Below, in pieces: positions 1 to 12,652 of a DNA stretch of 64,000 nucleotides. Made by a program: the position numbers and the translations under genes. The notes beneath the pieces were generated by a model. That model ran no database searches. It worked only from the letters and a program-made list of their open reading frames with translations, and was not told the origin of the DNA. Position 1 is the first letter of the stretch. Each line of letters opens with the position of its first letter. The DNA comes from Gammaproteobacteria bacterium (GTDB lineage: Bacteria > Pseudomonadota > Gammaproteobacteria > JACKNK01): positions 248,001 to 312,000 of the forward strand of contig JACKNJ010000003.1 in assembly GCA_024234895.1 (NCBI GenBank), written 5' to 3'.

Positions 1-1
1 A

Positions 2-115
2 ATGAAAGTCCGTGCATCCGTCAAGAAGATGTGCCGCAACTGCAAAATCATCCGACGCAAGGGCGTCGTCCGCGTGATCTGCAGCGATCCCAAGCACAAG
101 CAACGCCAAGGTTGA
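2..115 (+). CDS. rpmJ: 50S ribosomal protein L36
   Basis: Small zinc-binding protein of the large ribosomal subunit. The 37-residue frame opens at the first ATG, one base into the window. It carries the zinc-ligand pattern of the C+ form: Cys11 and Cys14 (CRNC), Cys27 and His32. It is very basic, as expected for L36. It is too short for most ORF callers, but position and sequence are unambiguous: it directly precedes rpsM, as in the spc/alpha ribosomal region of gammaproteobacteria. The upstream part of the operon lies outside the window. Confidence 0.95.
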   Translation: MKVRASVKKMCRNCKIIRRKGVVRVICSDPKHKQRQG

Positions 116-161
116 TCCGAACTTCCTGTGGTCGATCGGTGCATTCCGATCTGACGACATG

Positions 162-191
162 TTGAAGGCACGGATTTGATTGCGGTAAACT
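162..191 (+). promoter_or_regulatory. Candidate sigma-70 promoter of the alpha operon
   Basis: TTGAAG (162-167) and TAAACT (186-191) are separated by 18 bp and lie about 50 bp upstream of rpsM. This fits a -35/-10 pair giving an internal start for rpsM-rpsK-rpsD-rpoA-rplQ. No translational operator for S4 could be recognised with confidence in the short leader. Read by eye only. Confidence 0.45.
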
Positions 192-241
192 GCGCGTTTT
201 CCCACGGCCTGACGTTCAGGCGACAGTAGAGATTTTTCCGT

Positions 242-598
242 ATGGCTCGTATCGCGGGAATCAACATCCCATCTCACAAGCACATGGTCATTGCGCTGAC
301 CTCGATTTATGGCATCGGCCCGACCCGGGCGAAGGCGATCTGCAGCGCGACCGGTATCGCGCCGGACACCAAGGTGCGTGATCTGGCCGAGTCCGAGCTG
401 GACGCGGTGCGTACCGAAGTCGGCAAGTTTGTCGTCGAGGGCGATCTGCGTCGTGAAATCTCCATGAACATCAAGCGTCTGATGGATCTCGGTGCCTACC
501 GTGGCATCCGTCACCGCCGCGGCTTGCCGGTGCGTGGTCAGCGTACCAAGACCAACGCGCGTACCCGTAAGGGCCCGCGTCGCCCCATCCGTAAATAA
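242..598 (+). CDS. rpsM: 30S ribosomal protein S13
   Basis: Component of the small-subunit head that contacts the P-site tRNA and bridges to the large subunit. The 118 residues equal the usual length in gammaproteobacteria. The N-terminal [10 protein letters not shown] is characteristic, as is the Arg/Lys-rich C-terminal tail with the GLPVRGQRT segment. First gene of the alpha operon here, followed by rpsK after 42 nt. Confidence 0.98.
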   Translation: MARIAGINIPSHKHMVIALTSIYGIGPTRAKAICSATGIAPDTKVRDLAESELDAVRTEVGKFVVEGDLRREISMNIKRLMDLGAYRGIRHRRGLPVRGQRTKTNARTRKGPRRPIRK

Positions 599-640
599 TT
601 CCGGATGCCTCCGGCATTCGAATAGAACTGGTAAACGACC

Positions 641-1027
641 ATGGCTAAGGCGGTTAAGACCCGTAAGAAGATCAAGCGCAATGTCGCCGACGCGGTTGCG
701 CACATTCACGCGTCTTTCAATAACACGATCATCACGATCACTGACCGTCAGGGGAATACCCTGGGTTGGGCGACCTCTGGCGGTTCCGGCTTCCGTGGCG
801 CACGTAAGTCCACTCCGTTCGCGGCGCAGGTTGCTGCCGAGCGCGTTGGAAACGTGGTCAAGGATTACGGCGTCAAGAACATGGATGTCCGCGTCAATGG
901 CCCGGGCCCGGGTCGTGAGTCCGCCGTGCGCGCGCTGAATGCCGTCGGTTTTAAAATTACGAACATTTCGGATGTGACGCCGATCCCGCATAACGGGTGC
1001 CGTCCGCCGAAGCGTCGTCGTGTCTGA
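641..1027 (+). CDS. rpsK: 30S ribosomal protein S11
   Basis: Small-subunit platform protein next to the mRNA exit region. 128 residues, normal length. The family block around residues 25-60 ([13 protein letters not shown], then [14 protein letters not shown]) is intact, and the C-terminus ends in the usual basic [12 protein letters not shown]. It sits between rpsM and rpsD with 14 nt to the next start. Confidence 0.98.
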   Translation: MAKAVKTRKKIKRNVADAVAHIHASFNNTIITITDRQGNTLGWATSGGSGFRGARKSTPFAAQVAAERVGNVVKDYGVKNMDVRVNGPGPGRESAVRALNAVGFKITNISDVTPIPHNGCRPPKRRRV

Positions 1028-1041
1028 TTGAGGGTTGAACC

Positions 1042-1668
1042 GTGGCTAAGTATGTTGGCGCCAAATGCCGTCAGTGCCGTCGTGAAGGGCAGAAACTCTT
1101 CCTGAAGGGCGAAAAGTGTTACACCGCTAAGTGCGCGATCGAAAGCCGTCCGGTACCGCCGGGTCAGCACGGTCAGCGCCGTGGTCGTCTGTCCGATTAC
1201 GCAACCCAGTTGCGCGAAAAGCAGAAGCTGCGTCGCATCTACGGCATCCTGGAGCGCCAGTTCCGTAATTACTTCTTCAAGGCTTCCCAGAAGAAGGGTT
1301 CCACTGGCACCAACCTGCTGCAGCTGCTCGAAGGGCGTCTGGACAACGTCGTCTATCGAATGGGTTTCGCGGCATCTCGCGCCGAGGCCCGGCAGCTGGT
1401 TCGTCACAACGGCGTGCTGGTCAACGGCCAGAAGGTCAATATCCCGTCCTATCAGCTGAACGCCGAGGACCAGGTCTCCGTCAAGGAAGGCGCGAACAAC
1501 CAGGCGCGCGTCCAGGCGGCCATGGAATTCGCTCAGCAGCGTGGCATCGCCGAATGGCTCGACGTTGACGCAAAGAAGCTGGTTGGCACCTATAAGGCCA
1601 TCCCGGATCGCAGCGACCTTCCCGCCGACATCAACGAACAGCTGGTCGTCGAGCTCTACTCCAAATAA
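1042..1668 (+). CDS. rpsD: 30S ribosomal protein S4
   Basis: Primary 16S rRNA-binding protein and, in enterobacteria, the translational repressor of this operon. 208 residues, close to the E. coli length. The start is GTG, preceded by GAGGG about 10 nt upstream. An S4 RNA-binding domain follows at about residues 95-160 ([14 protein letters not shown] and [18 protein letters not shown]). The N-terminal part has four Cys residues ([14 protein letters not shown]), suggesting a zinc-binding C+ form rather than the Cys-poor E. coli type. Confidence 0.97.
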   Translation: MAKYVGAKCRQCRREGQKLFLKGEKCYTAKCAIESRPVPPGQHGQRRGRLSDYATQLREKQKLRRIYGILERQFRNYFFKASQKKGSTGTNLLQLLEGRLDNVVYRMGFAASRAEARQLVRHNGVLVNGQKVNIPSYQLNAEDQVSVKEGANNQARVQAAMEFAQQRGIAEWLDVDAKKLVGTYKAIPDRSDLPADINEQLVVELYSK

Positions 1669-1685
1669 GGATGGGGAACTCACAA

Positions 1686-2675
1686 ATGCAGAGTCAGGCC
1701 GAGAATCTTCTCAAGCCGCGCGGTATCCAGGTCAGCGCCGTCAACGAGCGTCTTGCGACGGCGACGCTGGAGCCGCTCGAGCGTGGCTTCGGACACACGC
1801 TGGGCAATGCGCTGCGACGCATCCTGTTGTCCTCTATCGATGGCGCCGCCGTGGTGGAGGTCGAGATCGAAGGCGTGCTGCATGAATACACCGCGATCGA
1901 GGGTGTGCAGGAAGACGTCATCGATATCCTGCTGAATCTGAAAGGCCTCGCCTTCCAGATGCATGCCCGTGAGGAAGCGACGCTGACCGTGTCGAAGTCC
2001 GGCGCGGGGCAGGTCACCGGCGCGGATATCACGCTAGATCATGACGTCACCATCGTGAATCCCGACCATGTGATCGCGAACCTGAACGAGGGCGGCAAGC
2101 TCAACATGCAGCTTCGCGTCGTGCGTGGCCGTGGTTACGAGCCGGTTACCGCACGCGAATCCGCCGAAGGCGAGTCCCGGCCGATCGGTCGACTGCAGGT
2201 CGATGCGTCGTTCAGCCCGATCAAGCGCGTCACCTATAACGTCGAGCGCGCCCGCGTCGAACAGCGCACCAACCTCGACAAGCTTGTCATGGAGATCGAG
2301 ACCAACGGCGCCATTGGTGCCGAGGACGCGATCAAGCGCGCCGCGCGGATCCTGCAGGAACAGTTGTCGGTGTTCGTGTCGATGGAAGGCGCGGCTAAGG
2401 AAGAGCCGAAAGAAGAGCATGTCGAGATTGATCCGATCCTGCTGCGCCCGGTTGACGACCTCGAGTTGACGGTCCGTTCGGCCAATTGCCTGAAGGCGGA
2501 GAGCATCTACTACATCGGTGATCTGATTCAGCGCACGGAGACGGAGCTGCTGAAGACGCCCAATCTTGGCAAGAAGTCGCTGACTGAAATCAAAGACGTG
2601 CTGGCCTCCCATGGTCTGTCTCTCGGCATGAAACTCGAGAACTGGCCGCCGCCGGGGCTGGTCGAGGAAGTTTGA
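1686..2675 (+). CDS. rpoA: DNA-directed RNA polymerase subunit alpha
   Basis: Assembly platform of RNA polymerase, whose C-terminal domain binds UP elements and activators. I place the start at ATG 1686 rather than the in-frame ATG at 1671. GGGGA at 1673-1677 then gives an 8-nt spacing, and the protein is 329 residues with an N-terminus ([11 protein letters not shown]) aligning with E. coli alpha. The N-terminal dimerisation domain shows [18 protein letters not shown]. The C-terminal domain begins near residue 250 with the [16 protein letters not shown] block and [11 protein letters not shown]. Confidence 0.97.
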   Translation: MQSQAENLLKPRGIQVSAVNERLATATLEPLERGFGHTLGNALRRILLSSIDGAAVVEVEIEGVLHEYTAIEGVQEDVIDILLNLKGLAFQMHAREEATLTVSKSGAGQVTGADITLDHDVTIVNPDHVIANLNEGGKLNMQLRVVRGRGYEPVTARESAEGESRPIGRLQVDASFSPIKRVTYNVERARVEQRTNLDKLVMEIETNGAIGAEDAIKRAARILQEQLSVFVSMEGAAKEEPKEEHVEIDPILLRPVDDLELTVRSANCLKAESIYYIGDLIQRTETELLKTPNLGKKSLTEIKDVLASHGLSLGMKLENWPPPGLVEEV

Positions 2676-2716
2676 TTCCTCACCCTGAATTCGCTTTTTA
2701 AGTAGGACTTACCGTC

Positions 2717-3091
2717 ATGCGTCACCGTAAATCCGGTCGTAAATTCAACCGCAACAGCAGCAACCGTAAGGCCATGTTGCAGAGCCTCGCAAACGCGCTG
2801 CTCACCCACGAAGCGATCAAGACCACCTTGCCGAAGGCCAAGGAACTGCGTCGCGTCGCGGAGCCGCTTATCACGCTCGCCAAGGAAGACTCCGTCGCTC
2901 GTCGTCGTCTGGCTTTCGCGCGTCTGCGTGACAAGGCCACCGTTGGCAAGCTGTTCAACGAGTTGGGTCCGCGCTACAACGCCCGCCCGGGTGGTTATAT
3001 GCGCATCCTGAAAATGGGCTTCCGGGCCGGCGATGCCGCCCCGATGGCTTATGTCGAACTGGTTGATCGTCAGGACGCGGTAGCCGAGTAA
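2717..3091 (+). CDS. rplQ: 50S ribosomal protein L17
   Basis: Large-subunit protein near the peptide exit tunnel. 124 residues with the invariant N-terminus [12 protein letters not shown] and the [25 protein letters not shown] block. Last gene of the alpha operon, followed after about 25 nt by a strong terminator hairpin. Confidence 0.98.
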   Translation: MRHRKSGRKFNRNSSNRKAMLQSLANALLTHEAIKTTLPKAKELRRVAEPLITLAKEDSVARRRLAFARLRDKATVGKLFNELGPRYNARPGGYMRILKMGFRAGDAAPMAYVELVDRQDAVAE

Positions 3092-3115
3092 CTCCGGCGG
3101 TTGTTGGTTACGCTG

Positions 3116-3141
3116 AAAGGCCGGGCTCTGCCCGGCCTTTT
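3116..3141 (+). terminator. Rho-independent terminator of the ribosomal alpha operon
   Basis: Perfect 11-bp inverted repeat: AAAGGCCGGGC (3116-3126), loop TCT, GCCCGGCCTTT (3130-3140), ending in a T run. It directly follows rplQ and precedes the next gene's ribosome binding site by about 10 nt. The downstream gene therefore either depends on read-through or has its own promoter. Confidence 0.9.
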
Positions 3142-3160
3142 GCGTTATCGGGAGCTTCGT

Positions 3161-3875
3161 GTGTTCGTATTGGCGACAGATTTCGGGTTGAGTGGGCCGT
3201 ATGTGGGTCAGGTGCATGCGGTGCTGGCGTCACAAGCGCCGACCGTCCCGGTCGTGAATCTGTTTGCGGACCTTCCTGCGTTCAATCCGCGGGCGTCCGC
3301 GTACCTGTTGTCCGCGTGCTCAGCGGGTTTCAGGCAGGGCTCGATCTTTCTCTGCGTGGTGGATCCCGGGGTCGGCACCGAACGCGACATCCTGCTGCTG
3401 CACACCCCAACCGGTTGGTTCATCGGCCCGGACAATGGCTTGTTGGCGGTGGTCGCCAAGCGTTCGCCGGGCGATTGCGCCGTATGGCGTCTGCGCTGGC
3501 GCCCGGAACATTCGTCGGCGACTTTTCACGGTCGAGACGTGATCGCGCCGGTGGCCGTCACCCTGGCCAATGGCCAGTTCCCATTGGCTGAGGCGATCCC
3601 GCTTGCGGATATGGTTGGCAGCGATTGGCCGGATGATCTGGCCGAGGTCGTGTATTTCGATCATTACGGCAATGCGCTGACCGGGCTGCGCGCCGACCGG
3701 ATCGGTACGGAAGCGCGGGTGCATATCGGCGATCGCGTGCTGGAACGTGCCCGGACATTCAGTGATCGAGCACCCGGGGCGCCGTTCTGGTACGCCAATT
3801 CGAACGGTCTCGTCGAGTTCGCGGTAAATCAGGGGCGGGCCGAGCGCGACCTGGCGCTGTCGATCGGCACGACGT

Positions 3876-3889
<14 letters not shown>
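3161..3889 (+). CDS. SAM hydroxide adenosyltransferase family protein
   Basis: Member of the SAM hydrolase/chlorinase/fluorinase superfamily (DUF62), whose ordinary bacterial members split S-adenosylmethionine to adenosine and methionine using hydroxide. Visible signatures: N-terminal LATDFG, VVDPGVG near residue 70, GPDNGLL near 95, FHGRD near 130 and [10 protein letters not shown] near 170. An in-frame TTG lies upstream at 3101, but the terminator occupies that stretch. GTG 3161 has GGAG at 3151-3154, giving 242 residues, normal for the family. Its 3' end overlaps uvrA (opposite strand) by 14 nt. Physiological role is unclear, possibly SAM homeostasis. Confidence 0.85.
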
Positions 3890-6704
<2,815 letters not shown>

Positions 6705-6805
6705 GAAGCGGATGACGGGTTCGGAACGAAAGGGCTGGTAATATACGCGACCTCAAACGGGTGCTTCGCCCCACAAATCACTAGAACCGCAAAGGTCGTC
6801 GCCGC

Positions 6806-8200
6806 TTGTCCCGCCAGCGCCACATCGTGCCCCTGCTGCCCACGGAACGCCGCGCCATCGGCTCGCTGGCGAGCATCTATTTCCTGCGCATGTTCGGGCT
6901 GTTCCTGATCCTGCCGGTGTTTGCGCTGTACGCCGAGCGGCTGGACGGATACACGGCGACGCTGACCGGGCTGGCGATCGGCATCTACGGGCTCACCCAG
7001 GCGGGGTTGCAGATCCCGTTCGGGCTGGCCTCCGACCGTTTCGGTCGCAAGCCGGTCATCACCGTGGGGCTGATCCTGTTCGCGCTCGGCAGCGTGGTCG
7101 CGGCCACTTCTGCGCATATCTACGGGGTCATCGCCGGGCGCGCGTTGCAGGGTTCCGGTGCGATCGCCGCCGTGGTGATGGCGCTGAACGCGGACCTGAC
7201 CCGCGAGATCGTGCGCACCAAGGCGATGGCGATCATCGGCATGAGCATCGGCGCGGCGTTCTTCGCGGCCATGCTCGGGGGACCGATCCTGAATCAGTGG
7301 ATCGGCGTGCCGGGTCTGTTCTGGCTGACCGCGCTGCTCGCGCTCGGCGGCCTGGCGGTAATCCACCTGATCACCCCGGACCCGGTCGAGAGCCGCGTCC
7401 ATCGCGATGCCGAACCGGTTCCCGAACAACTCGGCCAGGTGCTGCGCGATCCGCAACTGCTGCGCCTGGATGCCGGCATTTTCCTGCTGCACATGATCCT
7501 GACCGCACTGTTCATTGCCGTGCCGCTGGCGCTGCGTGACCGGGTCGGGTTGCCGGGCGCCGAGCACTGGAAGGTCTATCTGCCGGTCATGCTGCTGTCG
7601 ATTCCGGCGATGGTGCCGTTCGTGATCCTGGCCGAGGCCAAGGGCCGCATGAAGGGCGTGTTCCTCGGCGCGGTCGCGGTGATCGGACTGGCGCAGCTGG
7701 CGCTGGCCTGGTCGCACGACGGGCTCTGGTGGATCGGGGGCGTGCTGTTCGCGTTTTTCGCCGCCTTCAACATCCTCGAAGCGACGCTCCCCAGCCTGAT
7801 TTCCAAGCTCGCGCCGCCGGACAAGAAAGGGTCGGCGATGGGCGTGTACTCCAGCGGTCAGTTCCTGGGTGCGTTCCTCGGCGGTTCGCTGGGTGGCTTC
7901 CTGCTCGGCCAGTTCGGCATGACCGGGGTGTTCGTTCTCACCGCCGTCGCCGCCAGCGTCTGGTTGCTGATCGCCGCCGGCATGCGCGCACCGGTCGGGA
8001 TCAGCACCTATCTGCTCTACGTCGGCGTCTGCGACGAGGCGGAAGCAAGTCTCCTTGGCAAGCGTTTGCTGGAGGTCGAAGGGGTTGCGGAAGCGGTGGT
8101 GGTGGCGGACGATGGCGTCGCTTATCTGAAGGTCTACCGACGCCTTCTGGACGAAGAAAGTCTGCGCGCTTTCGCCACGGCGGAAGCGAACGCGGACTGA
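6806..8200 (+). CDS. YajR-like MFS transporter with C-terminal YAM-type domain
   Basis: Inner-membrane major facilitator with 12 predicted helices in about the first 390 residues, substrate unknown. The MFS loop 2-3 motif reads GLASDRFGRKPVI near residue 75. After the last helix about 70 residues form a ferredoxin-like tail (starting near YLLYVGVCDEAEA), matching the C-terminal YAM domain of E. coli YajR in place and size. Total length is 464 residues against about 454 for YajR. The frame opens at TTG with no clear Shine-Dalgarno, so the true start may be a few codons later. The order uvrA-MFS-ssb is common in gammaproteobacteria. Confidence 0.85.
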   Translation: MSRQRHIVPLLPTERRAIGSLASIYFLRMFGLFLILPVFALYAERLDGYTATLTGLAIGIYGLTQAGLQIPFGLASDRFGRKPVITVGLILFALGSVVAATSAHIYGVIAGRALQGSGAIAAVVMALNADLTREIVRTKAMAIIGMSIGAAFFAAMLGGPILNQWIGVPGLFWLTALLALGGLAVIHLITPDPVESRVHRDAEPVPEQLGQVLRDPQLLRLDAGIFLLHMILTALFIAVPLALRDRVGLPGAEHWKVYLPVMLLSIPAMVPFVILAEAKGRMKGVFLGAVAVIGLAQLALAWSHDGLWWIGGVLFAFFAAFNILEATLPSLISKLAPPDKKGSAMGVYSSGQFLGAFLGGSLGGFLLGQFGMTGVFVLTAVAASVWLLIAAGMRAPVGISTYLLYVGVCDEAEASLLGKRLLEVEGVAEAVVVADDGVAYLKVYRRLLDEESLRAFATAEANAD

Positions 8201-8230
8201 ACAGAAAAGACATACGAGGGGGAGTGCCCA

Positions 8231-8713
8231 ATGGCGGGTCGAGGTATCAACAAAGTCATTCTGATCGGCAATCTGGGCGCCGACCCGGAAGTCCGTTACA
8301 TGCCGAGCGGCGGCGCGGTCACCAACGTGCGTCTGGCGACCAGCGAGACCTGGCGCGACAAGCAGAGCGGCGAGAAGCAGGAAAAGACCGAATGGCACCG
8401 CGTGGTGTTCTTCGGGCGCCTCGGCGAGATCGCCGGTGAATACCTGCGCAAGGGCAGCAAGGTTTACGTCGAAGGTCGTTTGCAGACCCGCAAATGGCAG
8501 GCGCAGGACGGCAGCGACCGCTACAGCACCGAGATCGTCGCCAACGAGTTGCAGATGCTCGACGGTCGCGAAGGCGGTGATTTTGGTGGCGGTGGTGGCG
8601 GTGGTGGCGGTGGTGGCGGCAGCGCCGGTCCGGCCGACTCGGGTGGCGGTTATTCCGGTGGCGCGGGCGGCGGCTCGGGCGCCGGGGATTTCGACGACGA
8701 TATCCCGTTCTGA
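8231..8713 (+). CDS. ssb: Single-stranded DNA-binding protein
   Basis: Protects single-stranded DNA and recruits repair and replication enzymes through its C-terminal tip. 160 residues. OB-fold is residues 1-110 ([49 protein letters not shown]). A Gly-rich linker with a run of about ten glycines follows, then the acidic tip [13 protein letters not shown] at 8219-8223 precedes the ATG. The gene lies 30 nt after the MFS gene, probably co-transcribed. Confidence 0.97.
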   Translation: MAGRGINKVILIGNLGADPEVRYMPSGGAVTNVRLATSETWRDKQSGEKQEKTEWHRVVFFGRLGEIAGEYLRKGSKVYVEGRLQTRKWQAQDGSDRYSTEIVANELQMLDGREGGDFGGGGGGGGGGGGSAGPADSGGGYSGGAGGGSGAGDFDDDIPF

Positions 8714-8759
8714 TCGCCTAACCTTTGTGGATTGCTGAACCCACCACGAGGCCAGAACA

Positions 8760-10208
8760 ATGGGTAGTTTGATCCCGGTGATCATGTCCGGCGGTGCCGG
8801 TACGCGCTTGTGGCCGGTTTCCCGGCAGGCACATCCGAAGCCGTTCATGAAACTGCCGGACGGCGACACGCTGCTGCAGAAGACCATGCGCCGGGTCGCG
8901 TCGCTGGACGACGTCGACACGGTCATGACGCTGACCAATCGCGAGCTCTATTTCGAGACCCGCGACCGTTACCAGGCGATCGAATTCGCCGATACGCCGG
9001 CATTCCGCTACGTCCTTGAGCCGATCGGTCGGAACACGGCACCGGCGATCGCGGCGGCGGCGATGCGTCTGGCCGAAACCGATCCCGACGCGGTCATGCT
9101 GGTGGTCGCGGCCGATCATCTGATTCAACGCGAAGACCGCTTCGCCGGGGCGGTGCGCGTCGCGCGCGAACTGGCCGAACGGGACATGCTGGTCACCTTC
9201 GGCATCACCCCGACCGAGCCGGAGACCGGCTTTGGCTACATCGAGCGCGGCGAGGGCTTGAGCGTACCCGGCGAGGTCGATGCCTCCGGGGCCACGCCGT
9301 GGCGGGTCGCCCAGTTCGTCGAGAAGCCGGACCTTGCCACTGCCGAGGGCTATCTGGCCTCGGGGTGTTATCTGTGGAACTCGGGCATGTTCTGCTTCCG
9401 TCCGGCGGTGTTTCTCGCCGCGTTGCAGGAACATGCGCCGGAGGTGTTCGCGGCGGTGTCCGCCACCTGTTCGGCAAGTGGAGACGGCGATCCGTTCGAA
9501 TTGGATAAAGCGGGTTTCTCCGCCGTGCCGTCGATCTCGGTCGACTACGCGGTCATGGAGCGCGCCGGCAACGTGGCCGTGGTCGAGTGCGACATCGAGT
9601 GGAGCGACATCGGCGCCTGGGGCGCGTTCAGCCGGCTGATTGCGGCGGACGCGAACGGCAACCGCCAACTCGGCGAGACCTTGATGATCGACAGCGAGGG
9701 CTGCTTCGTCGACAGCCAGGATCGCCTCGTCGCAACGGTCGGGATAAAGGACCTGATCGTCATCGACACGGCCGATGCGCTGCTGATCGCCGATCGCACG
9801 CGCGATCAGGATGTCAAGAAGGTCGTCGACGTGCTCAAGCGCGACGGCCATGAGTCCTACATGCTGCATCGCACCGTGCACCGGCCCTGGGGGACTTACA
9901 CGGTTCTGGAAGAGGGCGACCGCTTCAAGATCAAACGCATCATGGTCAAGCCGGGACGTACCCTGTCGCTGCAGATGCACCACCATCGCAGCGAGCACTG
10001 GATCGTCGTATGCGGCACCGCGAAGGTGGTCAACGGCGACGAGGAATTCCTGGTCATGACCAACGAATCCACCTTCATCCCGGCGGGTACCCAGCATCGT
10101 CTCGGGAACCCCGGGGTCCTCGATCTGGTCATGATTGAGGTACAGAGCGGGGAATATCTGGGTGAGGACGATATCGTGCGTTTCGAGGATGTGTATGGGC
10201 GTTCGTAG
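8760..10208 (+). CDS. manC: Mannose-1-phosphate guanylyltransferase / mannose-6-phosphate isomerase
   Basis: Bifunctional enzyme of the AlgA/ManC/XanB type, supplying GDP-mannose for exopolysaccharide or lipopolysaccharide. 482 residues. The N-terminal nucleotidyltransferase shows IMSGGAGTRLWPVSR with the HPKPF pyrophosphorylase segment, then FVEKPD near residue 185. The C-terminal type II isomerase cupin begins near residue 375 (RPWGTYTVLEEG) and contains LSLQMHHHRSEHWIVV. No other GDP-mannose genes are nearby. The last 14 nt overlap the next gene. Confidence 0.92.
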   Translation: MGSLIPVIMSGGAGTRLWPVSRQAHPKPFMKLPDGDTLLQKTMRRVASLDDVDTVMTLTNRELYFETRDRYQAIEFADTPAFRYVLEPIGRNTAPAIAAAAMRLAETDPDAVMLVVAADHLIQREDRFAGAVRVARELAERDMLVTFGITPTEPETGFGYIERGEGLSVPGEVDASGATPWRVAQFVEKPDLATAEGYLASGCYLWNSGMFCFRPAVFLAALQEHAPEVFAAVSATCSASGDGDPFELDKAGFSAVPSISVDYAVMERAGNVAVVECDIEWSDIGAWGAFSRLIAADANGNRQLGETLMIDSEGCFVDSQDRLVATVGIKDLIVIDTADALLIADRTRDQDVKKVVDVLKRDGHESYMLHRTVHRPWGTYTVLEEGDRFKIKRIMVKPGRTLSLQMHHHRSEHWIVVCGTAKVVNGDEEFLVMTNESTFIPAGTQHRLGNPGVLDLVMIEVQSGEYLGEDDIVRFEDVYGRS

Positions 10209-10677
10209 CCGCTGGGCCAGACGATTCCTGTTCGCGCTGCTTCTTGGCCTCGCGGGTGGCGCGTTCGCGGCAGAGCCCGTGGATTTCAGTTACCCCGATC
10301 TCGACGGCAAGAAGGTCAATCTTTCCGACTATCGCGGCAAGTGGGTCGTAGTGAATTTCTGGGCGACCTGGTGTCCGCCGTGCCTGCACGAGATGCCGGA
10401 CCTCGACATGTTTCACGGCGAGCGCGCCGACAAGGATGCCGTCGTGCTCGGTCTGAACGACGAGGATGTCAGCGCGTCACGCCTGAAGGAGTTCCTCCAG
10501 GATTACGATATAAGCTATCCGATCCTGCAGGTGCCGCGTGGCAAGACCACGGTGTTCGGTCCGGTCAACGTGTTGCCGACCACCTATCTCGTGGCACCGG
10601 ATGGCAAGGTCGTCGCGATGCAGAAAGGCCTGATCACGGCCGATGGCATCAGCCGATTCATCGCCAACTATCATTGA
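10195..10677 (+). CDS. Exported TlpA-like thioredoxin-fold protein
   Basis: Periplasmic thiol-disulfide oxidoreductase of the TlpA/ResA group. I choose ATG 10195, with GAGG at 10185-10188, giving 160 residues. A Sec signal peptide covers about residues 1-26, ending GGAFAAEP. The active site is Cys60-Pro-Pro-Cys63 in FWATWCPPCLHEMP, and the cis-Pro segment reads LPTTYLV. Its start lies inside the end of manC, so it is likely translationally coupled, and it heads a run of exported proteins. Possible roles are cytochrome maturation or reduction of exported thiols; the partner cannot be told. Confidence 0.8.
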   Translation: MGVRSRWARRFLFALLLGLAGGAFAAEPVDFSYPDLDGKKVNLSDYRGKWVVVNFWATWCPPCLHEMPDLDMFHGERADKDAVVLGLNDEDVSASRLKEFLQDYDISYPILQVPRGKTTVFGPVNVLPTTYLVAPDGKVVAMQKGLITADGISRFIANYH

Positions 10678-10705
10678 GCTCTGCTTCTTCGAGGTGAGGT
10701 CTTCC

Positions 10706-11278
10706 ATGGTCAGACTGCTTCGCGCTTTTCTGGGTGTCGGGCTGCTGGTCGCGACGGTCACGGCGGCGGCCTCCGCACCGGGCGGCGCTCCGCGCGACCC
10801 TTACGAGCACTTCTTCCACAAGTCGTTCGGTGATCTCAGCGAGGATCTCGCCGACGCGCGCGCCAACGGCAAGAAGGCCGTGTTCGTGTTCTTCGAGATG
10901 GACGACTGCCGTTGGTGCAAGAAGATGAAGGAGACCATCCTGAATCAGGCCGATGTGCAGGACTGGTACAACGAGCACTTCCTGACCCTCGCGGTCGACG
11001 TGGAGGGCGATGTCGAAATCAGCGACCTGGCCGGCACGCCGATGACCCAGCAGCAGTTTGCGATCAACGCCACGGCGCGCAACGAGCGAGACCTGAGCCG
11101 TCCTGAATACAAGAAGCCGACGCCATTCTTCGTGTTCTTCGACATGAACGGCGAACGCATCTACTACGTGCCGGGCATCGTCAAGGGCAAGGAAGAATTC
11201 ATGCAGCTCGGCCGGTTCATCGTTGAAGGCGCTTACAAAACGGGCTCCTTCACGGACTACAAGAAGGCGGCGCGCTGA
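10706..11278 (+). CDS. Exported thioredoxin-fold protein, SoxW-like
   Basis: 190 residues from ATG 10706, which has a strong Shine-Dalgarno (GAGGTGAGG, 10691-10699). A signal peptide covers about residues 1-24. A thioredoxin fold follows with Cys68-Arg-Trp-Cys71 in FFEMDDCRWCKKM and a cis-Pro region KPTPFFVFFD. This arrangement resembles SoxW/DsbD-gamma-like thioredoxins that move electrons in the periplasm. No sox genes are in the window. It is 28 nt downstream of the TlpA-like gene and 3 nt upstream of the TolC-like gene, so it belongs to the same operon. Confidence 0.75.
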   Translation: MVRLLRAFLGVGLLVATVTAAASAPGGAPRDPYEHFFHKSFGDLSEDLADARANGKKAVFVFFEMDDCRWCKKMKETILNQADVQDWYNEHFLTLAVDVEGDVEISDLAGTPMTQQQFAINATARNERDLSRPEYKKPTPFFVFFDMNGERIYYVPGIVKGKEEFMQLGRFIVEGAYKTGSFTDYKKAAR

Positions 11279-11281
11279 GCC

Positions 11282-12652
11282 ATGCATCATCGCCTGGTGC
11301 CCGTGGTCGCGGGCTTGGCGTTCGGACTGGTGCTGCTCGCCCATGCCCAGGCCAACGAGGAAGATGGCCGGGCCGTCATTCCGGACCCGCTCACCCTGCC
11401 CGTCGCGCTCGAACTGATCGACGCACTGCATCCCGACCTGCTCGCGGCTGACGCCGGTCGTGCCCGTGCCGAGGCCGATCGCCTGGATGCCGAATCCCTG
11501 ACCGGCCTTGAAGCCGATGTCCGCGCCCGCCTGCGCTGGGTCGAACCGAACGACCAGGCTGCGATCCGGGATCACGACGATCACGCCTTGACCTTGAATG
11601 TGCGCAAGCGGCTCACCGATTTCGGTTTCAGCGACGCCCGACTCGCCGCGTCCGCTGCCAGCGATGCCGGTGCCGGATTCGCCTACGCCGCGGCGCTGCG
11701 TGATCAGCGGCTTGCAGTGTTCCGCGCGTATTTCGATGTCGTCGAGGCCGACCTGGAAGCGGCCTGGCAGAGCGAGGCGATGCAGGTCGAATTTCTGCGC
11801 AACGAGGACATCGTCGAACAGCGCGGCCTGCTGGAACGCTCCGAACTCGAGGTGCTGCGTGCCGATGCCGACTATCGCCTGGCGCTGGCGCGTTCCTCCA
11901 CGGCCGAGGCCGCCCAGCGCACCACCCGTCAGATGTTGGCTCAGGTATTGAACCGGCCTCGCCAGTTGCCCTCCGTGGTCGTGCGGCCCGAACTGCCGCT
12001 GCTCGAGCGACCGGTCCCCGAGGATGTCTTTCCGCTGATCGACGAGGCGCTGGCGAACAATTCGGGGTTGCGTGCCCTGGAGGCGCGGATGCGGGCGGCC
12101 GAGGAGGCATTCGCGGCGGCCCGCAAGGCCGATGGTCCGGTGCTGGATGCCGAGGGCGAGATGGGCACGTACACGCGTGAACTGGGCGGCAATGACGATG
12201 TGCGTGTCGGCCTGGTGCTGACGGTGCCGTTGAGCAGTGGTGGCCGGACGCAGGCGGGCATCGCGCGCGCCCGTGCGGCCCTGCTCGACGCCCAGGCCGA
12301 ACGCGGACAACGCGAGCTGGCGGTACGCAGGCAGGTATTGAAGCTATGGCAGGACCTGGGCCTGGCTCGCTACCACCGTGCGGAAGCCAAGGCGAACATG
12401 GACCTGCGGGACCTGGAACTGGAGCGCAGCCGGATGCAGTTCGCGCAGGAAGTGCAATCCAATCTCGGCAACGCATCCGCCAACTACACCGAAGCGGAGT
12501 ACCGCCTTGCGCGGGCCGACCATGACCTGGCGATGGCCTGGCTGCGGCTCGATGCCTTGTTGGGGCGGGAGATCACGCTGGCCTTGAACAACACGCCGTC
12601 CGCGCCATCTGGCGATGCGGGCGGTACCAAAGACGGAGGTGCGCAACCATGA
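11282..12652 (+). CDS. TolC-family outer-membrane efflux protein
   Basis: 456 residues with an N-terminal signal peptide ending near residue 24 (LAHAQANEE). Long alpha-helical, Ala/Glu/Arg-rich repeats typical of outer-membrane efflux channels follow, in two homologous halves. The second half includes VGLVLTVPLSSGGRTQAGIARARAAL in spirit with the OEP consensus (positions about 305-330). It starts 3 nt after the thioredoxin-like gene and overlaps the HlyD-like gene by 4 nt (ATGA). No inner-membrane pump is encoded beside it. Confidence 0.82.
   Translation: MHHRLVPVVAGLAFGLVLLAHAQANEEDGRAVIPDPLTLPVALELIDALHPDLLAADAGRARAEADRLDAESLTGLEADVRARLRWVEPNDQAAIRDHDDHALTLNVRKRLTDFGFSDARLAASAASDAGAGFAYAAALRDQRLAVFRAYFDVVEADLEAAWQSEAMQVEFLRNEDIVEQRGLLERSELEVLRADADYRLALARSSTAEAAQRTTRQMLAQVLNRPRQLPSVVVRPELPLLERPVPEDVFPLIDEALANNSGLRALEARMRAAEEAFAAARKADGPVLDAEGEMGTYTRELGGNDDVRVGLVLTVPLSSGGRTQAGIARARAALLDAQAERGQRELAVRRQVLKLWQDLGLARYHRAEAKANMDLRDLELERSRMQFAQEVQSNLGNASANYTEAEYRLARADHDLAMAWLRLDALLGREITLALNNTPSAPSGDAGGTKDGGAQP

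Noticed and set aside
192..241. S4-binding pseudoknot in the rpsM leader
   Set aside because: The leader is short and I could not draw a fold matching the known alpha-operon operator.
6725..6760. Possible LexA box upstream of uvrA (CTGGTAATATACGCG)
   Set aside because: Only the CTG half fits; the CAG half is missing, so it is not a convincing SOS operator.
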